From positions 186,001 to 250,000 of the forward strand of contig NZ_QFYQ01000001.1 of NCBI RefSeq assembly GCF_003254475.1: a stretch of DNA of 64,000 nucleotides. The letters run 5' to 3'. How positions within the stretch are numbered: the stretch's first letter is position 1; every line of letters starts with the position of its first letter. The stretch is from Phenylobacterium soli (GTDB taxonomy: Bacteria; Pseudomonadota; Alphaproteobacteria; Caulobacterales; Caulobacteraceae). The notes under the pieces are model-generated. The model was not told the DNA's origin. It ran no database searches and saw nothing but the letters and a program-made list of their open reading frames with translations. This document shows, piece after piece, positions 43,476 through 52,428 of this stretch. Both the position numbers and the translations under genes were made by a program.

Positions 43476-44465
43476 TCATTCCTCGCCCGGCGTCTTCACG
43501 GTCAAGCCCGCGCTCCGCAGGCGATCCAGCACGCCGCCCTGCGCCAGCAGGGGGCGTAGCTGCACCACCGCGATGGCGTGCCCGGGCGTCTTCAGCGCCT
43601 GCTCGATCTCGGCGACCTGGTCCGACTTCACCCGCGCGTCGAAGGCCGCCGCCCCGGGGACGAGGGCGATGCAGCGCTCGTAGGTCCGCTCGTTCTCCAG
43701 CGCCGCCGGCACGTCGCCCTCCGCCCAGGCCCGGGTGGCCGCCAGGGTCCCGCCGGGACCGGCGCGCACCTGGGCGATCACCTCGTCGAGGCAGGCGCGC
43801 CCCGCGGCCGGCGAGGTCTTGAGGATCGCCCCGAGCTGCGGGGCGATGTCGTAGCTCTTCTGCCAGATCGGGACGTGCGCCTCCTTGGAGAGGCCCTTGA
43901 TGAGCTTGATCGGGTCGGTGTTCGTCAGCCCCGAACGATCCCGATAGTCGGTCAGCAGCAGCAGGCCCGCCGCCAGGGCGTTCTTCGTGGCGTAGCGCTT
44001 CGCCGGCTGGCCGAGCCGCGCGCGGGCGTCGGCGAAGCGGGCCCTCGCCTCCGGATCCAGGGTCTCCTCGAACGGGGTGGCGGACCTCAGCCGCATGTAG
44101 TTCCAGGCCGCGCCGAGGGAGCTGGAGAAGCGCACCCGCACGTCCTGGAACGGCAGGATGACGGCGCTGGCGCCGGCCAGCCGGCGCGCGAAGGCGGTGC
44201 GGTCCCACTGCATGTGCTTGGGCGCGATCGAGGGCACGCCGAGGACGTAGACCGTGGTGTCGCCGTCCGAGACCGACCACCAGGCGGGTCCCTTGTCGCG
44301 GGCCACCACCACCAGCTCCTCGAGGATCACGGCGTCGGGGTCGGGTCCCGGCGGCGGGAGCTGGACCTGGCTCTGAGCCGTGGCGGCCCCGGCCAGCGCC
44401 ATCGCGGCCAGGGGCCCCAAGACGCCGCGCAGGATCGCCGGCCGAAGACGATGTCGCATGGTCAT
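43476..44465 (-). CDS. TraB/GumN-family protein
   Basis: 329 residues, start ATG 44465 with GGAG six bases upstream. An N-terminal signal peptide ('GVLGPLAAMALAGAATAQ') is followed by a TraB/GumN domain: 'PAWWSVSDGDTTVYVLGVPSIAPK' resembles the conserved 'W.....g..ilGt.H..P' entry and 'LLTDYRDRSGLTNTDPIKLIKGLSKEA' the following helices. The typical histidine of the GTxH motif is Ser here ('GVPSIAP'), so the putative metal site may be lost. Periplasmic. It is divergent from mutL. Confidence 0.75.
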   Translation of the reverse strand: MTMRHRLRPAILRGVLGPLAAMALAGAATAQSQVQLPPPGPDPDAVILEELVVVARDKGPAWWSVSDGDTTVYVLGVPSIAPKHMQWDRTAFARRLAGASAVILPFQDVRVRFSSSLGAAWNYMRLRSATPFEETLDPEARARFADARARLGQPAKRYATKNALAAGLLLLTDYRDRSGLTNTDPIKLIKGLSKEAHVPIWQKSYDIAPQLGAILKTSPAAGRACLDEVIAQVRAGPGGTLAATRAWAEGDVPAALENERTYERCIALVPGAAAFDARVKSDQVAEIEQALKTPGHAIAVVQLRPLLAQGGVLDRLRSAGLTVKTPGEE

Positions 44466-44514
44466 CCGCCGCTCCGGAATCGTCCTATAGTAGGCGGTTC
44501 TTGAAGGCCGTTTC

Positions 44515-46386
44515 ATGCCCATCCGCCGTCTGCCGCCCGATCTGATCAACCGCATCGCCGCCGGCGAGGTGGTGGAGCGGCCTGCGAGCGCGGTCAAGGA
44601 GCTCATCGAGAACGCCCTCGACGCCGGCGCGACCTCGGTGGAGGTGCAGGCCGACGGCGGCGGGCTCACCCGCATCCTGATCGCCGACGACGGCTCCGGC
44701 ATCCCGCCGGACGAGCTGCCCCTTGCCGTGGAGCGCCACGCCACCTCCAAGCTGCGGCCGGGCGAGGACGGCGACTACGACCTGCTGCGGATCGCCACCC
44801 TGGGCTTCCGCGGCGAGGCCCTGCCCTCGATCGGATCGGTGGCGCGCCTGTCGATCCAGAGCCGGGCCAAGGGCCAGGCCGACGCCCACGCCATCCTGGT
44901 CGACGCGGGGGCCGTGGGGGCGGTGCAGCCGAGCGCCTTTCCCGGCCCGCACGGGGCGCGCGTCGAGGTCCGCGACCTCTTCTACGCCACCCCCGCGCGC
45001 CTGAAGTTCATGAAGTCGGACCGCGCCGAGGCCCTCGCCATCACCGAGGAGCTGAAGCGCCAGGCCATGGCCCACGAGGCGGTGAGCTTCACCCTGGACC
45101 TCGACGGCCGCCGCACCCTGCGCCTCCCCGCCGAGCAGGCCGGCGCGGAGGGGCGGCTCGCCCGGCTGTCGGCGATCATGGGACGCGAGTTCTCCGACAA
45201 CGCCCTGGAGCTCGACCAGGAACGCGAGGGCGTGCGCCTGACCGGCTTCGCCGGCCTGCCGACCTACAACCGCGGCAACGCGGCCCACCAGTACCTGTTC
45301 GTCAACGGCCGGCCGGTGCGTGACCGGCTGCTGCAGGGCGCCCTGCGCGCCGCCTACGCCGACTTCCTGGCCCGCGACCGCCACCCCCTCGCGGCCCTGT
45401 ACATCGAGCTCGACCCCGGGCTCGTGGACGTCAATGTCCACCCGGCCAAGGCCGAGGTGCGGTTCCGCGATCCGGGCCTGGTGCGCGGCCTGATCATCGG
45501 GGCGCTGCGCCACGCGCTCGCCGCCGCCGGCCACCGCGCGGCCACCACGGTCGCCGGCCAGGCGCTGGGCAGCTTCCGGGAGGGCGGCTGGGCGCCGCCG
45601 CCGCCGGCTGCCGGCTTCTCCGCCTGGCGCGGCGGGGGCTGGACGCCGCAGCCGGCCGCGGCCGCCGCGGCCATCCTGCCCGGCCTCGCCGAGGTCTCCG
45701 CGCGCGCCGAACCGGCGTGGGAAGCGGCCTGGCAGCCGCAGGCCCACGCCGCCCCCGGCATGGCCGAGCAGGGCGCGCCGACCGCCGCCGTGTTCGATCC
45801 GCTGGACTATCCGCTGGGCGCGGCCAGGGCCCAGGTGCACGAGACCTACATCGTCGCCCAGACGCGCGACGGCATGGTCATCGTCGACCAGCACGCGGCG
45901 CACGAACGGCTCGTCTACGAGCAGATGAAGGCCCAGATGGACGCGGGCGGCGTCGCTCGGCAGGCCCTGCTGCTGCCCGAGGTGGTCGAGCTCGATGCGG
46001 CCGAGGCCGAGCGGGTCGTGGCGCGCGCCGCCGAGCTGGAGGCCCTCGGCCTGGTGGTCGAGTCCTTCGGGCCCGGCGCGGTGCTGGTGCGCGAGGTCCC
46101 GGCCCTGCTCGGCGAGACCGACGCGGCGGGCCTGGTGCGCGACATCGCCGACGACCTTGCGGAGAACGGCCAGGCCCTGGCGCTGAAGGAGCGCCTCGCC
46201 GAGGTCTGCTCGACCATGGCCTGCCACGGCTCGGTACGCGCCGGCCGGCGCCTCAACGCGGCCGAGATGAACGCCCTGCTCCGGCAGATGGAGGCGACGC
46301 CTCATTCGGGCCAGTGCAACCACGGCCGGCCCACCTATGTGGAGCTGAAGCTCGCCGACATCGAGCGGCTGTTCGGCCGGCGCTGA
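44515..46386 (+). CDS. mutL: DNA mismatch repair protein MutL
   Basis: 623 residues. The GHKL ATPase domain shows '[29 protein letters not shown]', 'DDGSGI' and 'RHATSKL', with '[10 protein letters not shown]'. A Pro/Ala-rich linker (about residues 350-410) leads to the dimerisation domain. The C-terminal endonuclease motif DQHA-x2-E-x4-E is intact ('[13 protein letters not shown]'), so this MutL probably nicks DNA itself, as in organisms without MutH. Final motifs '[12 protein letters not shown]' and 'CNHGRPTY' are typical. mutS is not in the window. Confidence 0.97.
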   Translation: MPIRRLPPDLINRIAAGEVVERPASAVKELIENALDAGATSVEVQADGGGLTRILIADDGSGIPPDELPLAVERHATSKLRPGEDGDYDLLRIATLGFRGEALPSIGSVARLSIQSRAKGQADAHAILVDAGAVGAVQPSAFPGPHGARVEVRDLFYATPARLKFMKSDRAEALAITEELKRQAMAHEAVSFTLDLDGRRTLRLPAEQAGAEGRLARLSAIMGREFSDNALELDQEREGVRLTGFAGLPTYNRGNAAHQYLFVNGRPVRDRLLQGALRAAYADFLARDRHPLAALYIELDPGLVDVNVHPAKAEVRFRDPGLVRGLIIGALRHALAAAGHRAATTVAGQALGSFREGGWAPPPPAAGFSAWRGGGWTPQPAAAAAAILPGLAEVSARAEPAWEAAWQPQAHAAPGMAEQGAPTAAVFDPLDYPLGAARAQVHETYIVAQTRDGMVIVDQHAAHERLVYEQMKAQMDAGGVARQALLLPEVVELDAAEAERVVARAAELEALGLVVESFGPGAVLVREVPALLGETDAAGLVRDIADDLAENGQALALKERLAEVCSTMACHGSVRAGRRLNAAEMNALLRQMEATPHSGQCNHGRPTYVELKLADIERLFGRR

Positions 46387-46388
46387 GC

Positions 46389-47984
46389 CTATCCCGCCGC
46401 TTCCTGGCGCTCGCCGGCCGCGGCGGCCTCGAGATCCAGCACCACGTTCATCGCCGCCAGCAGGCGCTCGGGCTTGATCGGTTTCTCGACCACGCCGTTC
46501 ATGCCGGCGCGCCGGTAGAGGTCCGCATCGTCGGGATCGGTGTTGGCGGTGACCGCGAGGATCGGCACCTGCGAGCTGGACGAGGGTCCGGAGCGGATGC
46601 GCCGCGTCGCCTCGACCCCGTCCATGACCGGCATCTTGACGTCCATCAGCACCAGGTCGAAGCGGCCGCTCTCGGCCGCCCGCCAGGCCGCCGCCCCGTC
46701 CTCCACCGCCTCGCTGGTGCAGCCGAACATCTCGCACAGGGTCTGGGCCACCGTGCGGTTCACGGCGTTGTCGTCGGCGATCAGAACGTGCAGCGCGCGC
46801 TCGGTCCCCTCCGCCGCTTCCGGCGCGGCCTGAGCCGGCTGGCCCGGCAGATGGTGCAGCGGGACCTCGAAGGTGAACAGCGCCCCGCCGCCAGGATTCG
46901 GATGGACGGCGATCGTGCCATCCATGCGCTCGACGATCTGGCGGCAGACCGCCAGGCCGAGGCCTGCTCCGCCGAAGCGCGCGCCGACATCGGTCTGCTG
47001 GAAGGGCTCGAAGATGCTCGCCATGCGGTCGGCGGGCACGCCGGGACCGGTGTCGGCCACCTGGCCGCGGAGCCGCACATAGCCGCTCTCAGGGGTCGCC
47101 GAGATCCAGACGTCGACCACGCCGCGCTCGGTGAACTTCAGGGCGTTGCCGATCAGGTTGTTGAACACCTGCTGCAGGCGCACCCGGTCGCCGAGCATCC
47201 AGGTCTCGTCCGGCCCGTCGTAGTGGACCTGGAAGGCCAGACCCTGCAACTCGGCCTTGGGCGACCACAGGCTGCGCACGTCCTCCACCAGGCGGGCGAC
47301 CGGGAAGGGCTCTTCCTCAAGCCCCAGGGCCGCAGCCTCCGCCCGGGACAGGTCGAGCGCGTCGTTCAGGAGCCGCAGGAGGGCGCCGCCGGACTCGATG
47401 ATGGTCTCGACGAAGGGCGACAGTTCCGGATCGCTCATCTTGCGACGGACGATCTCGGCCACCGCCAGCACCCCATTGAGCGGCGTGCGGATCTCGTGGC
47501 TCATCACCGCCAGGAACCGCCCCTTGGCGGCCAGCGAGGCCTGCGCGTCTTCGGCCAGGCGCGTCATCTCCTGGGCGTAGGTGGAGGTCGCCGAGGCGGT
47601 CGCCTGCAGCAGCGAGAGCGCCGTGCCGACGCCGGCGTAGCGGCCGCCGCAGGTGACGATGAAGCCCTGCAACAGCTCGGACGGCCGCTCCTCCATGACC
47701 CGGCCGCAGAATTCGGCCACGGTCATGTCGCCGTCGGCGATCACCGGGTCGGTCCGCATCCAGCGCGACACCGGGCGGTTCGACCACAGGGCGTAGCCGT
47801 ACTGGGCCGCCATTCGCACGAGGAAGGCGTTGCGCTCGATCAGGCCGACGGGCCGGCCCTCCTCGTCCACCACGGCGATGCAGAGGGTGTCCGGCTCGTC
47901 CTCGAAGCGCTGGTAAATCTCGCGGCCGGTCACGGTCGGGGACACGGGCGGGATGAAGGGCGCGATGTCGAGAAGCAACGTCAT
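46389..47984 (-). CDS. CBS-domain hybrid sensor histidine kinase
   Basis: About 531 residues from ATG 47984. Tandem CBS-like sensing region (about residues 20-135: 'FEDEPDTLCIAVVDEEGRPVGLIERNAFL', 'VIADGDMTVAEFCGRVM'), HisKA with 'MSHEIRTPLNG', HATPase with 'NLIGNALKFTERG' and 'DTGPGVP', then a C-terminal receiver domain with Asp in 'LVLMDVKMPVMDGVEATRR' and Lys in 'VVEKPIKPE'. There are no transmembrane helices, so it is a cytosolic sensor, perhaps of adenine nucleotides or another CBS ligand. No partner response regulator or phosphotransferase is adjacent. A longer GTG start at 48071 is possible; neither has a clear ribosome-binding site. Confidence 0.88.
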   Translation of the reverse strand: MTLLLDIAPFIPPVSPTVTGREIYQRFEDEPDTLCIAVVDEEGRPVGLIERNAFLVRMAAQYGYALWSNRPVSRWMRTDPVIADGDMTVAEFCGRVMEERPSELLQGFIVTCGGRYAGVGTALSLLQATASATSTYAQEMTRLAEDAQASLAAKGRFLAVMSHEIRTPLNGVLAVAEIVRRKMSDPELSPFVETIIESGGALLRLLNDALDLSRAEAAALGLEEEPFPVARLVEDVRSLWSPKAELQGLAFQVHYDGPDETWMLGDRVRLQQVFNNLIGNALKFTERGVVDVWISATPESGYVRLRGQVADTGPGVPADRMASIFEPFQQTDVGARFGGAGLGLAVCRQIVERMDGTIAVHPNPGGGALFTFEVPLHHLPGQPAQAAPEAAEGTERALHVLIADDNAVNRTVAQTLCEMFGCTSEAVEDGAAAWRAAESGRFDLVLMDVKMPVMDGVEATRRIRSGPSSSSQVPILAVTANTDPDDADLYRRAGMNGVVEKPIKPERLLAAMNVVLDLEAAAAGERQEAAG

Positions 47985-48221
47985 CGGCGCGGAGGAATGA
48001 CCTGCGACGGCTAATGCAAGGTTATGTTTCCGGCTGTGCTTCGCGAATGTTTTGAGACGATTTTGTGACACTCAAATCCGGCTTGCTACGCGCATCCCTC
48101 TCAGACGATTGGAAATACAGTGGAATATTCGGGGAGCGGTTCTTCTGCCGCCGTCACTTCAGCCGCCCGTGAAGCGTCGGAGGCCGAACGGCCTTAAGAT
48201 GGCGCGCCAAGGAGGCCTCCG

Positions 48222-48923
48222 ATGGACGCCAACATCGCCCTGCCCGCCGCCCTGATCGGCGATCCGGTCCGCGCCGCCATCCTCATGGCGTTGCTGGGCG
48301 GGCGGGCCCTGCCGGCGACGCAGCTCGCCTGGATCGGCGGCGTCAGCCCCCAGGCCGCCAGCAACCACCTCGCCAAGCTTGCCGAGGGCGGGCTCGTGGT
48401 CGCCCACGCGCAGGGCCGCCATCGCTACTATCGGCTGGCCGGCGAGGAGGTCGCCCAGGCCCTGGAGGCGCTGGCCCGCATCGGCGCGGTGCCCAGGCCG
48501 CTGGACCCGCCCTTGTCGCCCAAGGCGCGCAGCCTGCGCGAGGCGCGCACCTGCTACGACCACCTGGCCGGCCGCCTGGGAGTCGCCCTGGCCGACGCGA
48601 TGGAAGAGGCCGGACTGATCGCGGCCGAGGGCGAGGACCGCTGCCACCTGACGCCGGCGGGCGAGGCGCGCCTGGCCGAACTCGGCGTCGACCTCTCCGG
48701 ACTGCCGCGCAATCGCCGCGGTCCGCTCCGTCCCTGCATCGACTGGACCGAGCGCCGTCGGCACCTCGCCGGGCCGGTCGCCGCACGCCTGCTCGATCGC
48801 CTGTTCGCCCTCGGCTGGCTGGAGCGCGGACCGGAAGGGCGGGCTGCCCGCCTGACGCCCGCAGGCCGCGCCAGCCTGCGCGAGCGCTTCGGCCTCGACT
48901 TCGACGCCGCCGCGGCCGCCTAG
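48222..48923 (+). CDS. ArsR-family transcriptional regulator
   Basis: 233 residues. The N-terminal winged helix ('[59 protein letters not shown]') is of the ArsR type. The second half, with '[23 protein letters not shown]', is a C-terminal domain found in longer ArsR-like regulators of unknown ligand. No metal-binding CxC motif is evident. AGGAGG lies upstream of ATG 48222. It is divergent from the hybrid kinase. Confidence 0.88.
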   Translation: MDANIALPAALIGDPVRAAILMALLGGRALPATQLAWIGGVSPQAASNHLAKLAEGGLVVAHAQGRHRYYRLAGEEVAQALEALARIGAVPRPLDPPLSPKARSLREARTCYDHLAGRLGVALADAMEEAGLIAAEGEDRCHLTPAGEARLAELGVDLSGLPRNRRGPLRPCIDWTERRRHLAGPVAARLLDRLFALGWLERGPEGRAARLTPAGRASLRERFGLDFDAAAAA

Positions 48924-49123
48924 GCGCTGGACGAAGCCGGCGCGGCCCGCCATCCTGCGCCCAGATCCGACGCGAGATCGAACCATGTCCGAGAATGTCC
49001 GCGAGGCCCGGGCCTAAGAGCCGTACCGGTCCTCGTCCGCCACGGCTCCTGATCAGGCCCATCGCCCAACGCGCGCCGCCCTTTGCGCGCGCGTCGTCGC
49101 ACGCCTCGATCCGGAACATCCTG

Positions 49124-49399
49124 TTGAACATCTCAAAACCGCAGCAGCGGACCCTGCACGCGCTCGCCCGTGGCGGGCGCATCGTCTTCGAGAAGAACCA
49201 GAAGGGCGACGTCGTCGAGGTCGCCTGCGTCACTCACGAGGGCTGGACCCTCAGCGACTGCACGCTCGAGGTCTTCAGGAGCCTGAAGCGCAAGCGACTG
49301 GTCGCCAGCCAGGGCGGCCAGCCCTACCGCATCACCCGTGAGGGGCTGCGCAACCTGAGGAGCCAGCTCGACAACCGGGTCGGCGCCAAGGCCTGGTGA
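49124..49399 (+). CDS. YjhX-family (UPF0386) protein, TTG start
   Basis: 91 residues: '(M)[19 protein letters not shown]', '[16 protein letters not shown]', '[12 protein letters not shown]' and 'LRSQLDNR' match E. coli YjhX, described as the toxin of the YjhX-YjhQ pair. The E. coli protein starts MNLSRQEQRTLH, which places the start here on the TTG at 49124, with only a weak GGAA upstream. No YjhQ-like acetyltransferase antitoxin gene is adjacent: neighbours are the ArsR regulator and rsmD. The chromosomal role in Caulobacterales may not be toxic. Converges on rsmD with the stops touching. Confidence 0.85.
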   Translation: MNISKPQQRTLHALARGGRIVFEKNQKGDVVEVACVTHEGWTLSDCTLEVFRSLKRKRLVASQGGQPYRITREGLRNLRSQLDNRVGAKAW

Positions 49400-49966
49400 T
49401 CAGCCGGCGAACCTGAGGAAGTGGACGCGCGCCGCCCCGTACTGGCGCGCGTCCAGCTCTTCGAAACCGGCCACGGCGAACGGCGGCTCTTCGGCGCCGC
49501 GCTCGAAGACGGCGATGGCGCCAGGCGCGAGCCAGCCACCGGCCGCGAGCTTCTCCAGCGCCGTCTCGCCCAGGCCCTTGGCGTAGGGCGGATCGAGGAA
49601 GGCGAGGTCGAAGGCCGGGCCGTCGGCGCCCGGGCGAACGCCGAGCTCGGTCGCGTCGCGCCGGTGGACGCGCGTGCGCCCGAACAGGTGCATGGCGTCG
49701 ACGTTCTCGCGGATGGCGCCCCGCGCCGCCTCGTCAGTCTCGACGAACAGGCAGAAGGCCGCGCCGCGGGACAGGGCCTCGAAGCCCAGCGCGCCCGAGC
49801 CGGCGAACAGGTCCATCACCCGCGCCTCGCGCAGGCCGCTCGACCAGGGCGCATGCTCGAGGATGTTGAAGATGGCCTGGCGGGCGCGGTCGGACGTCGG
49901 CCGCGTGGCCGAGCCGGCCGGCGCCTTGATCGCCTTGCCGCGGAACTCCCCTGAAACGATGCGCAA
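49400..49966 (-). CDS. rsmD: 16S rRNA (guanine-966-N2)-methyltransferase
   Basis: 188 residues. 'MRIVSGEFRGKAIKAP', 'RPTSDRARQAIFNILEH', the SAM-binding 'VMDLFAGSGALGFEALSRGA' and the catalytic 'FLDPPYAKG' (DPPY) are diagnostic of RsmD. It methylates G966 of 16S rRNA. Convergent with the YjhX-like gene (adjacent stops at 49399/49400) and divergent from the enoyl-CoA hydratase, 80 bp apart. Confidence 0.96.
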   Translation of the reverse strand: MRIVSGEFRGKAIKAPAGSATRPTSDRARQAIFNILEHAPWSSGLREARVMDLFAGSGALGFEALSRGAAFCLFVETDEAARGAIRENVDAMHLFGRTRVHRRDATELGVRPGADGPAFDLAFLDPPYAKGLGETALEKLAAGGWLAPGAIAVFERGAEEPPFAVAGFEELDARQYGAARVHFLRFAG

Positions 49967-50046
49967 GCTTCGACACCCCTCGTGACGCGCCCGACCTTGC
50001 CGCGCGGCGGCCAGCGATCCAAGCTCCTCGCAAAAGGGAGAGAGAC

Positions 50047-50838
50047 ATGGGTCTGGTGACCGTCGAGCGCCGCGGCGGGACCGCGGTCGTCGCTTACGCC
50101 AATCCGCCGTTCGGGACTATGACCGCGGCGGGCGCGCAGGAGATGCTGGAGGCGATCCGGCCGCTGGTCGCCGATCCACAGGTGCGGTCCATCGTGCTCA
50201 CGGGCGGCCTGCCCGGGATCTTCATCCGCCACTACGACGTCGACGAGCTCTTCGCCATGAGCGAGGCGCTGCAGGGCGCGCCGCCGCGGCCGGCCTCGAA
50301 CGAGCGGCCGTCGAGCGGCTTCCTGGCGCTGGCGGACCTCATCGCCGAGGCGCCCAAGCCGGTGGTGGCGGCGATCAATGGCCTTTGCATGGGCGGCGGC
50401 TTCGAGCTGGCCCTGGCCTGCGACCTGCGCATCGCCAGCCCGGCGGTGGCGGCGATCGGCCTGCCCGAGACCCGCATCGGCATCTTCCCCGGCGGCGGCG
50501 GGACCCAGCGCCTGCCGCGCGTCGTCGGCGAGGCCAAGGCCCTGGAGATCATCCTGCGCGGCCTCACCTTCACCGGCGAGGAGGCGCACCGCATCGGGCT
50601 CGTGCACGAGCTCCACGCCGATCCGCTGGGCCGGGCCCTGGAGATCGCCGGTGAATGGGAAGGGCGCGGCGCCGAAGGGATCGCCTACGCCAAGCGCCTC
50701 ACCCGCGCCGCCCTGGACCGCCCGACCTGGGACGGCCTGGCGGACGAGCGCCATGCCTTCCTTGAGGTGATGGCGCAGCCTTCGGCCCGCGAGGGCCTGG
50801 CGTCCGGCCGTCGGCCCGCGGAGATCCAGAAGGTCTAG
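50047..50838 (+). CDS. Enoyl-CoA hydratase/isomerase family protein
   Basis: 263 residues, crotonase fold. 'IVLTGGLPGIFIRHYDVDELF' (CoA binding/oxyanion hole region), 'AAINGLCMGGGFELALACDLRIAS' (second oxyanion site), and 'LPETRIGIFPGGGGTQRLPRVVG' (catalytic Glu region) are clear. It belongs to fatty acid or related CoA metabolism. AAAGGGAGAG precedes ATG 50047. The last 140 bp overlap the C-terminal tail of the convergent RluB-like gene. Confidence 0.93.
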   Translation: MGLVTVERRGGTAVVAYANPPFGTMTAAGAQEMLEAIRPLVADPQVRSIVLTGGLPGIFIRHYDVDELFAMSEALQGAPPRPASNERPSSGFLALADLIAEAPKPVVAAINGLCMGGGFELALACDLRIASPAVAAIGLPETRIGIFPGGGGTQRLPRVVGEAKALEIILRGLTFTGEEAHRIGLVHELHADPLGRALEIAGEWEGRGAEGIAYAKRLTRAALDRPTWDGLADERHAFLEVMAQPSAREGLASGRRPAEIQKV

Positions 50839-51895
50839 GCTTGCCCTTGGCCGCAGCCTTGGGCCCGCCCTGTGGCCCGCTCCGTGGCGCGCCCTTGGCG
50901 GCGCCTTTCGGCGGCGGGGCGGCCCGGCCGGCGGGCTTGGCCTTCGGCTTGGCCCAGCCCGGCTTGTATTCCTTCTTCTTCGGCGCCTCGGCCTCCGCCT
51001 TCCGCTCGCTCTCGGCCTGAGCCGGCGCGCGGCGCTGGACCTGGACGGCGGGCCGGCGCCATTGGGCGCGCTCGCCCTTGGGCAGGTTCTCCGGGGCAAT
51101 GTGGGCGGCAAGCTGCTCGCGGATCACCCGCGGGCCCACCTCCTCGATCTCGCCCACGCCCAGGGTCCCGAGCGCGAAGGGGCCGTAGGAAAGGCGGATC
51201 AGCCGGTTCACCTTCAGTCCCAGCGACTCCAGCACCCGCCGGACCTCGCGGTTCTTGCCCTCGGAGAGGGTCAGGGTGATCCAGACGTTGGCGCCGGAGG
51301 GGCTTCCGGGCGGGCTTTCCTTGACCTTGTCGAGGCTCGCCTCGATCGCCCCGTAGTGGACGCCATCGACGGTGACGCCGCGCTTGAGGGTGTCGAGGCG
51401 CTCCTGGGTGATCCGGCCATGCGCCCGGGCGCGGTAGCGACGGACGAGGGCGGTCGCGGGCAGCTCCAGCTCGCGCGCCAGGCCCCCATCGTTGGTCAGC
51501 AGCAGCAGGCCCTCGGTGTTGAGGTCGAGGCGGCCGACCGAGATCAGCCGCGGCAAGCCCGGCGGCAGGGCCTCGAACACCGTGGGCCGGCCCTGCGGGT
51601 CCTTGTGCGTCGTCACCAGGCCGACAGGCTTGTGGTAGCGGAACAGGCGCGCGGGCTCCGGCTCGCCGACCACTTCGCCGTCGACCGTCAGCACGTCGCC
51701 CGGCTCGACCTTCACCGCCGGCGTCGTCAGCACCTCGCCGTTGAGGGCGACGCGCCCGGCCTCGATCAGCCGCTCCACTTCGCGCCGCGAGGCGACCCCC
51801 GCGCGGGCCAGGGCCTTGGCGACCCGCTCGCCGGAATCGCCCGCGGGAGCTTGACCGGCGCCGGCCGGACGGGTTCGTAGCGGATCGTGGACCAT
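50699..51895 (-). CDS. RluB/RsuA-family pseudouridine synthase with long basic tail
   Basis: 398 residues. An N-terminal S4 RNA-binding domain ('ERVAKALARAGVASRREVERLIEAGRVALNG') leads to the catalytic domain with 'GRLDLNTEGLLLLTNDG' (catalytic Asp) and 'SEGKNREVRRVLESLGLKVNRLIR'. A disordered Lys/Pro/Arg/Gly-rich tail of about 130 residues follows. It is likely to make pseudouridine in 23S rRNA (RluB type). The tail runs 140 bp into the enoyl-CoA hydratase gene on the other strand. The start ATG (51895) lies inside the first codons of the divergent tadA (9-bp overlap); a slightly later start cannot be excluded. Confidence 0.9.
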   Translation of the reverse strand: MVHDPLRTRPAGAGQAPAGDSGERVAKALARAGVASRREVERLIEAGRVALNGEVLTTPAVKVEPGDVLTVDGEVVGEPEPARLFRYHKPVGLVTTHKDPQGRPTVFEALPPGLPRLISVGRLDLNTEGLLLLTNDGGLARELELPATALVRRYRARAHGRITQERLDTLKRGVTVDGVHYGAIEASLDKVKESPPGSPSGANVWITLTLSEGKNREVRRVLESLGLKVNRLIRLSYGPFALGTLGVGEIEEVGPRVIREQLAAHIAPENLPKGERAQWRRPAVQVQRRAPAQAESERKAEAEAPKKKEYKPGWAKPKAKPAGRAAPPPKGAAKGAPRSGPQGGPKAAAKGKPRPSGSPRADGRTPGPRGPKAAPSPQGRHGARPPGRPRSGGPGRRG

Positions 51896-52354
51896 GATGT
51901 TCGGAACATGCGCATCGCGCTCGACTCGGCGCAAGCCGCCGCCGACCGCGGCGAGACGCCGGTCGGGGCGGTCATCGTCGATCCGCAAACCGGCGAGGTG
52001 ATCGCCACCGGCGCCAACGGTCCGATCGGCGCCCACGACCCGACCGCCCATGCGGAGATCGTCGCCATCCGCGAGGCGGCGAAGAAGCTCGGCAACTACC
52101 GCCTGACCGGCCTCACCCTGGTGGTCACCCTGGAGCCCTGCGCCATGTGCGCCGGCGCCATCAGCCACGCGCGCATCGGACGGGTGGTGTTCGGGGCCGA
52201 GGACCCCAAGGGCGGCGCCGTGGTCCACGGGCCGAAGTTCTTCGCCCAGCCCACCTGCCACTGGCGTCCCGAGGTCACCGGCGGCGTTCTCGCCGAGGAG
52301 GCGGGCGAGCTGCTCCGCAGCTTCTTCCGCGCCCGCCGCAAGGGCAGCCCGTAA
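51887..52354 (+). CDS. tadA: tRNA-specific adenosine deaminase
   Basis: 155 residues. The zinc/catalytic motif 'HAEIVAI' and 'PCAMCAGAISHARIGRVVFG' (Cys-x2-Cys) are those of TadA, which makes inosine at position 34 of tRNA-Arg(ACG). The start is GTG at 51887, giving '(M)DHDVRNMRIALDSA', as expected; an ATG seven codons in (51908) is less likely. It overlaps the divergent pseudouridine synthase start by 9 bp, so both promoters must lie inside the neighbouring genes. Confidence 0.95.
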   Translation: MDHDVRNMRIALDSAQAAADRGETPVGAVIVDPQTGEVIATGANGPIGAHDPTAHAEIVAIREAAKKLGNYRLTGLTLVVTLEPCAMCAGAISHARIGRVVFGAEDPKGGAVVHGPKFFAQPTCHWRPEVTGGVLAEEAGELLRSFFRARRKGSP

Positions 52355-52428
52355 GCAGACCTGCTTGCCAACCGCCCAATGCGGGCGTGAGGATGCGCCC
52401 ACAACATCAGAACAGTGGGAGGTTGGTC

